A stretch of DNA of 64,000 nt from Serilophus lunatus (lineage: Eukaryota; Chordata; Aves; Passeriformes; Eurylaimidae), in NCBI GenBank assembly GCA_013399895.1, contig VXBA01002681.1, positions 380,252-444,251 of the forward strand, in the 5' to 3' direction. This document shows, piece after piece, positions 1 to 11,590 of this stretch. The notes beneath the pieces are model-generated. The model was not told where the DNA came from, made no database searches, and saw nothing but the letters and a program-made list of their open reading frames with translations. Each line of letters opens with the position of its first letter. Within the stretch, counting starts at the first letter, position 1. Made by a program: the position numbers and the translations under genes.

Positions 1-3000
1 CAAGGACTGGTTTTGCCTTCATCTTTGGTGTGCTCCATATACAGTTAGTGGGAACAGGTTCCCATCTCCTGTGAAGTATCTTTTTGTTCTTTCATCCTGG
101 TAGAAATAAATTCAATTTCATACTAAGTTGCTGCAAAAGAACAGCCTTCCATTCTGGCAAATATACCACCTCTGCTCCCATCCTCCTGCTTCAGTCACCC
201 AGCATAGCTGCTGACAGTATTTTGACCTCAAATGCACAGTTAGAAGAGCAAGGCAGGGAAACCTGAGTTAAATCTTGCATAGTAGATACTTTCTATTTAG
301 AAATATGTCTTGTTCCAAAACAGAGAGAGGAGGAAAAGTGTGTGTGGCTCTCTTCCTGGGGAACAGAGCAGGATGCAGGGAAGTGGGGGCAGTCCTGTGG
401 CTCTACCAAAGACACTGTGTTAGATATTCCAGTGGTGCACTCCAGCCTCCTGGCTGCAGAGCAGAGATTGCTCTTCCCTGTTACAGTATTACTGACTGCT
501 GCTGGATTTTTATAAACCTGATTCAGCAGAGCATTTGCATCTGCATTATTTAAGTGAGTGGGAAACCCACTCTATTGTTACAAGGTTAGGTACGTGCTCA
601 AGTGTCTTCCTGAGCTGGGAGTAATTTAGAGAAAAATAAACAGCTGCTTCCTGGCTTGAGTAGAAAGCAGTGTAGAGGGCACCGTGTACAACCACATTAG
701 ATTTAGGATGTTTCAGTTCTGAGTGCCTGAGATACTTCAATACATAAGTTTGTTAAAAAATACAAACACCCATGAGAAAAGCAGAGCATGAATGCCATTG
801 AACCACATACAACAGCCCCAACACTCATTTACAGAAGGTTTTCCAAGGTGTGCGGTCCAAACTATGGATAATGAATGTTAAGTTGCCCAGAGGACCATGT
901 GTATTGGATTTGCAGACAGCATTATCAAGTTGTGGTCGCACTGACCACAGATAGACCTGTTTTGACTCAAATAATCAGGTACCAGTCTGCATGGGAGCCA
1001 CCAGAGTTTGGAGGTCTCTTCTGTGTATATGTGTGCCCAGTGGACCTGCATAACTGTGCTGGCTCTGAGAAACTGCTCACTAAAATCATAGTGGTTTATG
1101 ACTGAGGAAGGAGTTCAGACTGTATTGCTGTGGATTTTACTTCCTTCCATTCATTTTCCTTTGATTATCAGTACAACACTTTATTTTTGCACAGTGTAAT
1201 ATTTTATTAAAGGCACATTTGTAGTTAATAACATTTATGAAGAGATAGCTTTGACTGAAACTGCATCTGAATGTCATTTAAATAATGAATAGGAATGCCA
1301 TATATTCATTAAAATTTGAACAATGATAACTGTATGTCTGTTAGAGTCCCCTTTTTGATGGATATGGCCAACAGCCATTAAAATACAGTGAAAATTCTTG
1401 TTCGCAGTCTCACAACGGCTGATAGTAACGCTCTTGACAAGAATTTGCAGCTCAAGACATCAAATTTGCAAAAGGGATTTATTGCAGCTAACAGCAGCTC
1501 TGAAGATTGAAATGTTTCCATCATTCAGCTCTACCTTTTTTTTGTTTTTAAATCTCATATATGTAAAGAAAGGATTTTATTTTCACTTAACTCTGTAGAG
1601 TTGGTTTCCTGCTGGCCCCTATTAGAAATTACTCACTTTTTAAATTTAAAATATTAACCGGTATTCCCTATTGGTTTAAAGGGGAAAAGAAATCCTTTTC
1701 ATCCTATTTTTAACCCAGAGGGTTTGTAGAATTTAGAAATATGAGTGACCTCCTGGGTCGTCTAGTCAATTTTCTACACCCCTCCATTATTCCTTCTAAG
1801 CCTTCATATTTTTTGGCTTTTTAATGTTTACAAATGCATTTCTGCTGCCACTGTTCCTCTAGTTCAGTGACATGTGGATGTCACTAGGCTCTAACAAGAA
1901 AACTCACGTGGCACTCTGAAGTCAGAGGAAAATATGAAAAAATCTTCTTAATAGCATCTATCCCAGAAACTGAGTTTGCTTAGCTTACAGTAAATGCTTT
2001 AGAAAATTTATTAACTACAGTCTTGTAACTCTTTGCTTAGGCCTACAAAGCTGATGCAACAGAGGCAGTGTAGCACAGTGGCTCAGATGGCTGAGATTTA
2101 TATTCTTCATTTTGACCTTCAAAAAGTCACTTAATTGAGCTTTTCCTTTCCTCCCCCTTGCTCCCCATTCTGCAGAGCAGGGTTTATCTGAGCAGAAAGT
2201 GCTTACTAAGCACCAATAGAGCACCTGCTGTCCAGCACCCTGAGCTTTATTTCTCAAGCCTGGTCAAATACAAAATAATAAGTTGATCTTCTGAAGAAAT
2301 AGGTCATTGAAAAAATCGTGTAGGCTTGGGTTTTCAACTGGCACAAAGAACTGGGTTTCTTAAGGATTTGGCAACCTGAGTTTAGTTTTTCTTCTATCAT
2401 TAAGGATATAGGCTGTTGATTTCGCTGATTCTTTACTTCATTCCTGTGTTCAGTTCCGATCTGGCAGCAGGAGCTGGAAGGCTTGCATCCTTATGCATTA
2501 AACAGGATGCAGTGCCTAATTATTATCTTGATTAAATTTGGTGATTAAGTGCTCTGTAATTGTCTGTAAGCTCAGACTTCCCAAGATATCATTCAAAGCA
2601 GTGGTGACTGATCATCTGGTCAGGGTTGAGGTGGCACAGTACTTTAAGAGGAAGTGGCTCACAGCACTGTGTGCACTTAAGCTCTGCAGAATTTTGTTAT
2701 ATTTCTCTTTGCAGAGCCATATGTAAAAGTATATCAAATACAAGGCTAGATAAGTCATAAATGTCAACAATCTATAGAAGGATACATTTCTAAAATATAT
2801 TAATGATTCCTTGTTTAATTTAAGAAGACAGAAAAATACCAGATTCCTGATAAATTTCCAAAGTATGTACAAAAAGCCAAGAAAATAAATATATGCTAGC
2901 ATTATAACTTCCCTTGATGACTAAAGCTACAGTATTTTTAAAGCTAGGGAAGAAGCAGCCTTAGAGGTGATTAAACTGAAATCTCTATCTTTCACTGTCC

Positions 3001-5889
3001 TCTCAGAAAAAAAGTACCCATGGATTTTAAATTTTGCTCCTTTCATATGTTATGGCATATTGTTAAAAAATGAAAAGAATAAAAAAGCAATGGTCCTTAT
3101 AAAAAAGAAAAGGCAGTCTGGTAGTCAAATGTTGTTTTTCAAGCTTGGTGCAACTTGGACTGAAAGACTGGAATGTCACCCAGTATCCACTTGGATAAGT
3201 ACAGAGCTATGCAACTTGACAGGCTACTCCTAAAGGGCAGCATTCTTGGACCCAATACTCTCTCATTTTGAATAATTGCTGTGCAACACAGAATCAAACA
3301 TTTATTGCTGAGTACAGGTGCATTTGCTCTCCCTGGTGACCCTCTATAAGCAAATGTGCAAAACGATTTTATTACCAGGAATGCAATTCACACAAACTGT
3401 TTGCTTTACAGAATTAAATAAACCCAGACAAAGGACAGTCAATACTATTGTTTTACCTTCTTGCATTTAAATGCTGTGTCTCCTGGGTGGTTCAATACCA
3501 AGTAAGAAGACAGAAGGTTTCTGTGTAATGATTCGTGTAGAGAAATTTACCTTTGAGGAAAAGCTCACAAAAGCACAAAATCAAGGGGTTACTTTGCTGT
3601 GGACAGATTCAAGCTATTGCCTTCATCTGAGCAGACTATGATTTTGCCTGGTGGGAATTAGGTTGACTGGAGAAATCTTGGCTACAAAATTTGTTTCCAA
3701 ACTGGAATGGCCAAGCAGTGGCAAAGCTTTGATTCTGCTGCCAATGCAGCATTTGAAGAGTGAAACCATATTTGTGGCTGTGGTTGAAAGAGCTTCTGGG
3801 AGACGTTTGAACCCATGCCATGAATTTTTGAACTAGAAACATTTTTCAGTGCAAGGGAAAATACATCTTGGAGCAACACTTGCAGCCTTGCCTTTGGGCA
3901 GAGCCTTTGATGAGACCAGTATCTCTTCAGTGCAATTAAAAATAATAGCATCTGGTGCCTGGCTTGTTATGATGACATTGCGCTGTCGGGGAGGGACATT
4001 AGGAGCCACTTAAAGTGCCAACTAGTGCCTTATTTGTTGTACTAATGAATTTGCAAAGTGTTGACTCTCCCTTGTTAGGACAAAACTAGACTAAGAGTCA
4101 GCAAGGTTAAATGCTTTTGGTCCTTTCCTTTCTATCAACTTTATGAGCACGAGAGGACTAAGGCATCCCAAGGATCTGTTATCTTCATAAAACCTCAAGA
4201 ACTCCACTCAGAGACGCAGATACAGATCCAGTATCTTAAACCTTAAACTCTCAAATCTTATAAATGCTGGTATACAGATACATGCTGGTATTCTGTCCCC
4301 CAACACTGCATTTTCTATAATCATCAGTTTAAGGAAAAGAAAAGCACTACAAAACATATACTGGATGTGATTGATAGCACTGCATGGAAGCAAGAGTAAA
4401 TTCTGAAATGCTGATTTATCATTCCAAGACCAGCAATTGGGTGTTTTATGAGACTTGAACTAAGGAAAATAAACATTGGATGACATCCACAGTAGGACTG
4501 ATTATTCAGCTATACCACCAGTCTATCCAGTTATTGAGAGCAAGCACAGAAAAGTGCAGAGAAGCCGTCAGTGTATTCCAGGAAGTCCTCAGCTGTTGCA
4601 GATCTATCAATGGGACAAGGATGAGATGTCTTAGGCTTCAAGCCCGATCAGGGTATTCTGAGGGGCTTGTCCTCTGCATGGCTCAGGATCAAGCCTTCAT
4701 CTCCATGGCGCAGAATCAGCACAGAGCACAGGTTGATAGCAGTCATGGACCATTTTCTGAGAGTCTAACCCCTGGTTTGGAGCAACAGGTTTTGTCCTGA
4801 GCAAAGATAGGTGAGAAAAGGTATGTCTTCTCAGTACTCTTGAGTGTGTGATCTGGCAGAGCAGTCTTCTATACCACAACTTTCTTTGTAATCATTCGTG
4901 AGATAAATAAACTGCAAGCATCACACACAGCTGAACAAAGCTGGTTAATGAGACTATAACAACAGAACTTTTAAATCAAGGGGACTTGCTCCTTAAAAAA
5001 AAAAATAAAAGTCACGTAATTGGAGACCAGATCTTTCAAGATTTTGGCAAGTGAGTTCAAACAGAAGACATTCTCTTATTCACGCAAAAGCTCGTGCTTC
5101 TTGCCAACTCAGTAATGTGCTGTTGGGACAGGTAGAAAGGACTGCTTTCCAAAAATAAGTAGTTATTATGCAATAAGCTTAGTTATGTTCATAAGCGAAA
5201 GACGGATGCACTATTTATTATCTGCTTTCAAATCCAAGTAGATAGTCATACTGATGATTACCGGTTTATTTATTTTTTTACCCTTTTGAAGGGAAATGTT
5301 TGAGGAAGGGTAGAACTCAATATTTAGCATTCTACTTTTGAGCTACATTGCAGCTTGGGAATTGAAGAAAGATGTTGCATTTGTTGCACGTGTTACTTGA
5401 AGCTTTTTTGTCAGATCTAAACAGGGTCTCTCAAGCCACATCAAGAGTCCTTTACAGGACATTTTCTCTAGCAAGAGTAATATCCTTCTTGCAGGACCAG
5501 TTTCTGTAGTTCTCATTAGAGTGAGTGGAGTAGATGTGGATAGAAAGCACTTGTGTTTGTTCTCTTATTTTCAAATTTTTGTCCTCATTCTGTTCACTAT
5601 AGGAGCTGTCCTGCCCATAATGTCTACTGTTTTAAATAGGAGCAATACTAAAATTCATCCATACATTTTTTCAAAAGGGACTTTGGATAAAACATCTGGT
5701 GCAAATAATTTGACAGACTCAGCTGGCTTTACCTGAACTTACAAGAGTCTCAAAATACACTGACAAGTCCAGCAGTGAAAAAAATCTCTCCTTGTTATTA
5801 GCTAATGTATGTCCTTCCCCAGCACTCTGGGTTATTCACACTGCCTTTCCTCATGCACTGAATTTCAGTGTCTAAATTGGGAGCCCAGT
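1..5889. other. Non-coding flank, mostly unique AT-rich sequence
   Basis: Open frames are short (106 codons or fewer) and match no protein family I recognise. The only element suggested is a weak MIR-like segment at about 2055-2220. The rest shows nothing identifiable. Confidence 0.7.
2055..2220 (+). repeat. Possible ancient MIR-like SINE remnant
   Basis: Contains in order stretches resembling MIR: a GTAGCACAGTGG-like 5' part, a GACCTT...AAGTCACTTAA core and a later GTGCTTACTAAGCACC-like part. The spacing is roughly right, but identity is low and judged by eye only. Confidence 0.35.
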
Positions 5890-6654
5890 AAATGACAATG
5901 CAAGCCTTTTGGGTTTGTATGGCCAGATGTTGTCAGCAGGGGAACTACAAGGGTGGCTTCTGTGAGAAGGTGCAAGAAGTTTCCCCCCATGAGCCAATGT
6001 CAGCCTGCTCCAAGATGGACCTGCCACTGATCAAAGCCAAGCCCATAAGCAAGGCTGGTAGAACCTCTGGGATAAAGTATTTAAGATGGGTAAAAAGTTG
6101 TTCAACTGCAGCCAGAGGAGAGAGGAGTGAGAATATGTAATAGCAACAGCCCTGCAAACACCGAGGCCACTGATGTCTGTTCCTGAAGGACTGTACCCTG
6201 CGGAAGGGACCCACACTGGGGTAGTTTGTGATGAACTGCAGCCTGTGGGAAGGACTCAGGTTGGAGAAGGTTGTGAAGGACTTGCTCACTGAAGAGGAGG
6301 GAGCAGCAGAGACAAAATTTAATGAACTGACCACAGATTACATTCCCCATCTCCCTGTGCTGTTGGTGGGGAGGAGGAAGAGAAATCAAGAGTGAATTTG
6401 AGCCTGGGAAGATGGGAGGAGTGGAGGGATGGTGTTTCAGATTTGGGTTTTTTTCTCATTTTCCTATTCTGATCCCCAAAGTGAGTCTGTTTTGCTTGTG
6501 ATAGTAACTGGTGAGTTTCTAATGGGTGAGATCTCTTCTTATCCTTATCTTGACCCACAAGCCTTCCGTTATCTTTACTCTGTCCAGCTAAGATGGGCAC
6601 TGACAGAGTGGCTTTGGTGGGCACCTGACCAGACATAGTCAACCCACCACAGTA
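5890..6654 (+). mobile_element. Nearly complete solo LTR, avian ERVL-like endogenous retrovirus
   Basis: About 760 bases starting near TGACAATGC and ending CAACCCACCACA, matching the layout I recall for bird ERVL-type LTRs. That layout is an early GGCTTCTGTGAGAAG block, CCATGAGCCAATG, a TATA-like GTATTTAAG at about 6077, and late TATCTTGACCCA and GTGGCTTTGGTGGGCACCTG blocks. No internal gag or pol sequence adjoins either side, so it is a solo LTR left by recombination. The flanks share only GTA, so a clear 5-bp target duplication is not visible. Open frames of up to 129 codons inside it are incidental. Confidence 0.75.
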
Positions 6655-7489
6655 CGAGTCCCCACATTGCCAGTGAGTCCCTGAACCATGGTCACTCAGT
6701 CTAGGAATTTAACTTTGAAATTATAAGCATAAGATTAAAGCATGAGATTGAGAGTGTGTGTCTCAGTGAGAGATTGGAACTGTACATCCTGGCTCCTATC
6801 CTGGCTCTTCATGGGGAGTAACCCAGGAGTTTATCCACTGCCATTCACCTGCTCCATCATTGCTAGATTACTTATATTACCCTCTGCAAGAGTACTGCTA
6901 TCTGCATAAGGAAGCTGTGGCTAATATCACACTAAGCACCAGATTCATGTCTTTGCAACCCCAGTGACCTAAAAGGGATTGTGCAAATGTGAGTAGGTGC
7001 ACAGGGCTTCTCTGCTCCAGAGAAAGGCAGTATGTGAAATTTAGGCTTGTATGCCTACTTGGACTTACATTGGTAGAAAAAAAACCAAAAAAACCTATGA
7101 AGTTGATAATGTGTACCCATGACACAATCAAAATACTCTTGAATAAGGTGTATGACAACAGCATGGTGTCTTCTAGTGCAGGTGGAGGCAGCAGATAACT
7201 GTGGTGACTGATGCTTGTCAAACCAGCTCCTGCTGCCGGGACCCAGCCTGAAGCCCTGCGGCTCCTTTGCAGGCATCACTACAGGTCATGGAATCACACC
7301 CAGGCTGCCAGCTGGTAACTCTCTCTCTGCAGCTCACTTTATCTCAAATGCTTCCCCTTCCTTGTTTTTTAACAGATTACATTGAAGGACTTTTATTTTT
7401 TGTCCTCCTAAGTTTTTTTAAGGCTCTCCCTGCTTCGCATCATGCCATGGGCGATGTCCCTGACAGCTGAATGCTGCGCCAGCAACCTT
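6655..7489. other. Non-coding flank, nothing recognised
   Basis: Unique-looking sequence between the solo LTR and a CR1 tail. It has no family-like open frame. Confidence 0.6.
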
Positions 7490-7556
7490 TTCATAGTATC
7501 AGAATCATCAAGGTTGAAAAAGACCTCTAAGATTATCAAGTCCAAATGTCTCATTT
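7490..7556 (-). mobile_element. CR1 LINE 3'-end fragment
   Basis: The + strand reads TCATAGTATCAGAATCATC then AAGGTTGAAAAAGACCTC, the reverse complement of a CR1 3' terminus with its ATTCTATGAT-type tail. Only about 65 bases are recognisable. Confidence 0.72.
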
Positions 7557-10344
7557 TCCAGTCTTTTTTAGACAGCAGCCTAAGAGCTCCCTTCTCCCAC
7601 CACAGGCATGAAGTCCTTACCCCAGCCCAAGAGCTTGAACTATCCTTCTGCCAGATGTATCAGAGATGGGGCCACTCAGCTGCCTTTGCCAAACAGCACT
7701 GCAATCTGAGCTCAATTCCTAAAGCAAAAGGCAGCTGAAACAGCTCAGTGTTACCCTCTTCAGAGACCTGCTGCTCTCACCTGGTGCTTGCAGCTAATCA
7801 TAGTGACAGGAGCCATTGTTTATTTTCCTCCACCCTTGTCTTCCTTGTTTTATGGAAAATTAGAGCAGGCAGGCAAGCTATCCATCATCCTATAAATGCT
7901 GTGGAGTCTTTTGGCTTTGTGCTAAATAATTGTGCATTTTATTGCTATTTACACATTCATTTTCTTAGGCAATAAAATGCAAACTGCAGTCCTCAAGACT
8001 TTATATTTCGTATCTTTATTGTGGCAGCTGCACAGGCTTCAGCAGCAGCATGTAGCCTGCTGCTGTAAATTTGCTTTCTTATTTTAGTAGGTCTAACATT
8101 TATTTATAATTAATGTCAGAGACCTTACACAGCAATGCCAATTATTGATTTTTTTTTTTTAAGAAAAAGAAATTACTTTTTTCTTATTACTGCCATAGCA
8201 GCACAATCAAGTTGCAGAGGCTAATCTTATCCACAACAGTGGAAGAAAAGGCTCTTAAAAGCTGAGGTGGTGGTAAAGTTATAAAAAACAGCATGCGACC
8301 CCTTAACTCTGGAGTTTGTATAGATGGAGGCTATTGCATGGGGGACAGGGGACAGTAATTCAAATTAGCAGCTCTGCTGGTGTTAGGGAATGCACGTGGG
8401 AATGGCAAAGAGCTGCAGCAGGAGCCATTGTACCCACTGCAAAATGAGAGCCCTTGGAAGTGGCAAGTCCCCAGTGCAGCTGGGGACAGGGCCACGCAGG
8501 GCCTCTGGTGGATCCCCAGACTCCCACTCCTGATGATGGAGGAGTGAATACTGTGCCTTCAAGTTGTGCCCTGCTGACACATGGGTGATGATGGGGTGCA
8601 GCACTTCTCATATGATGATTGTAAACAAAAGTCATCTCGAGTCACCACAAACACACATACAAGGCTATGAATTGTACCAAAGCAGCCCTAAAATGCATTT
8701 TTGTATTTTGAATCTCTTATCACCTGCTTACTGCTAAGATTGCTATCTATGCATTTGAAAACTAAATGGCCCTTACCAGTAGCCCTTGAACGGCTTGTGC
8801 TTCTCCTTCAGTCCAACTGTGGCCCACTATGCCAGGAAATCTGCTGAGGGAGCCATCAAACTTGGCAAAAAGAGATGGAAACAGCAGCCAACTCCATCTT
8901 AAACTAATTTTTACTCCTGCCAGGGACGGCTGCTTAACAAGTGCTTGGAGGTCCCAGGCTGAAACACTGCCCTGAAAAAGCTGCAGGTTGGAGGTGTGAA
9001 GGGGCTGCAGAAGACATGTAATGTTTCTGCTGCTGCACCAGCTTCTCATTCCTACTGATTTACCTTCAAAATGCTGAGCAGCAGTGAGAAAGGGAAGATC
9101 TGGAATCAGAAGCAGATATGGGAGCCAGGGATGGATATTACATTTCTACCTCAAGCTCTGTAAGGGTAAGATGAGTGACCACAGGCTTGCTCACTCCTTC
9201 CCCATCTGTAAAGCAGAGCTGGCAACAGCATGTCTTGTGCACGGTGGTATTTGGAGGGATTACCAAAAAAAGGCTTGTTGTGAACAGTTGTGGGGGTTGA
9301 ACAACCCCCTTGTTTTGTCCCACCTTTCCCACGGAGGGGTTACTCCTCCCACGGAAATTAAGTGCCATTCAGGAAATGAAAACAGAGGTGATCACTCCAA
9401 TTCTGGGACACTTTCCCAATGTGCTTTGAAAGCAGTAGTGAAGCCCTGTCTCATCTGCGGGGTGTGTGATGTCTGTGCATGAATGTGGCAAGAGATGCTG
9501 CCAGACCAAAGCTGGATGTTGCTGAAAACAGGGGTAACTTATGTGGTTCTCAGCATGAGGAATAGCAGACCAACCCTGAAGGATTCTACTCTGTCTACTT
9601 GGGGACACCGAGTTACACTAATTGTGAAAAGCAGCGAGGGGTGGATGTCCAGCATCTCTGGAAACTCATACCCCAAAAATCTCATGTGGAGTACCCCAAA
9701 TAGAAGCAGCAAGTGCATTGACTGTTACATGTTTGTCATTGCACAGCCACAAATGCCACCTGGACTTTATTACTTCAAGTCTATCTTTTTTTTTTTTTTT
9801 TGGTATAGGACTATTATGGTTTTCCTTTACTTACTCATCAGGAAGACGGCTCTATTTTAATTTCTCAATTAGCTTGGTATTTCTGCACTCATTTAAAGAT
9901 GCCTAGCCACCTTGAAATAATATGCAACACCTGCCAAGCCAGTGCCTTTACACAGAGCTAGATATCCTGGAGACAGGAGAACAGGTACACACCTATGTGT
10001 GCTGTCACAGAGCCATGTTGTTCAGGCTTCAGGCAGGTATCACCCACAGGAACCTCACCTGCGTGGAGGGGATGTTGCTGACCAGCATCTGGGCAGTAAA
10101 GAAGTTTTATTCCTCACCAGTAGCCCTGGTAGGGCTGCAAAAACTTCTTCATTCCCTCTGTCTCTTATAAGGATGCTGAGGAGCCCAGCCACCAAATGTG
10201 CAGCTCACCTCCATGGGTTTTGTAAAGCTGTTTCTGAAAGCAAATTCCATTTGTATCCTGCCTGTGTTGATCAACTTGGACTGTAAATCATGTTTCATCC
10301 CATGGATGCTATTGTAGACTCATTGCACCAGGAACACCCTAGGG
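7557..10344. other. Non-coding flank
   Basis: Contains homopolymer runs (T-rich at about 8150, T16 at about 9786-9801) and a possible MIR-like core at about 9170-9225. Open frames of up to 132 codons here have no family resemblance. Confidence 0.6.
9170..9225 (+). repeat. Possible MIR-like core fragment
   Basis: GTGACC...CTTGCTCACT followed by TTCCCCATCTGTAAA resembles the conserved MIR core segment. It is very short. Confidence 0.35.
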
Positions 10345-10595
10345 CCTGTAGAAATGGGACAAAGGGTAACGATTTTAAATTAAAAGGTGGCAAATTCAGA
10401 CTAGATATAAGAGAAAAATTTTTATGATGAGGATGGTGAAACACTAGCACAGATTGCCCAGAGAGGTGGTAGATGCCCCATCTCTGGAAACATTCAAGAT
10501 CAAGTTGGTTGGAGTTCTAAACAAGTGATTGAAGGGGTGTTGGACTAGATGACCTTTAAATGTCCTTTCGAACCAAAATGATTCCATGATTCTAT
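10345..10595 (+). mobile_element. CR1 LINE, 5'-truncated, 3' end
   Basis: Reads as the CR1 3' region: GGCCTGTAG..., TTCAGACTAGATATAAG, the GAAACACTAG...CAGATTGCCCAGAGAGGTGG block and GGACTAGATGACCTTTAAA. It ends in ATTCCATGATTCTAT, the characteristic CR1 tail. Confidence 0.88.
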
Positions 10596-11202
10596 TAAAA
10601 GCTAAGGGGATGAAGAAAGGAAATGGCTCTCGTTTTTTCACCCCTTGCTATAGAAGAGGGCTTTGATCACAGTGGGAGGTAGGTTTGGTTCAGACCAGCA
10701 GAAGTTTGAACATAGCTGTGTGCCTCTCGCCCTCCTTGCACACAGTATCATGACCTATATAAGGGTTAATTCCAACAGTAAGCCCTGTCAGCAGGTCAGT
10801 AAACCTGCTCCCAGCCCTTTCCTGCTCCCAGCTAATCTAGGCAAATCCTCTTTCTTTGTACCTTCTCTTTCTTCCATTACTTTTGAGTAAAAAGATGAAG
10901 CAAAGGAAGGAAAATTTTCCAAACACACTTTAACCTTTTTGGTAGTTCATGAGAGCAGAATCAGTCTCCTTGAAGTACAGTATGGTCGCTGCTGTCCCTG
11001 TGGACTACGTACATATGGCTGCACAGTCTGCTTAGCCTACATGCTCCTCCCCACTTGACTACCAGGACAATGGCAGCCCAAGACTTTTCCTAGCTTTCCC
11101 AGCTTAAAGTCATGTCCTATAAATAAGCGATGGAATCGCAGGCTGAACCTCTTTCTAAGGCTCCCTGTGTCTGGAAGTGGGAGGACATTCCTCCTGGATT
11201 CA

Positions 11203-11590
11203 TTTAATCTGGAGAAAAGGAGTCTGAGGGGACACTTTCTCACTCTACATCTACCTGAAAGAAGGTGGTAACCAGGTGGGGATCAGTCTCTTTACCAAGT
11301 AGCAAGAAAAAGAATGAGAAGAAGCAGCCTCAGAAGCTTCTTCAGGAGGGGAAGAAGCATCCCCTTGTGCCAGGGGATGTTTAGGTCAGACATTAAGAAA
11401 AAGTTCTTCATCAAAAAGGCTGTTAGTCATTGGAACAGGCTGCTCACAGAAGTGAATGACCACTTCTGGAAGCGTTCAAACAACACGCCAACTTAGGGAT
11501 ACGGTTTAGTGATGACTTATCAGTATTGAGCTAACAGGTGGATTCCATGATTTCAGAGGCATTTCCCAGCCTAAATGATTCTATGATTCT
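11203..11590 (+). mobile_element. CR1 LINE, 5'-truncated, 3' end
   Basis: CR1 landmarks occur in order: TTAATCTGGAGAAAAGGAG, CTACCTGAAAGAAGGTGGTA, TCTCTTTACCAAGTAGCAAG, the ATTGGAACAGGCTG block and a final ATGATTCTATGATTCT tail. The element contains internal divergence and small indels. Confidence 0.85.

Noticed and set aside
5945..6334. 129-codon minus-strand frame
   Set aside because: Lies wholly inside the ERVL-type LTR, antisense to it, and has no retroviral domain.
9084..9482. 132-codon frame on the + strand
   Set aside because: No recognisable domain; overlaps a possible MIR fragment and unique non-coding sequence.
11314..11496. 60-codon basic protein frame (+)
   Set aside because: It is the translation of a CR1 3' untranslated region.
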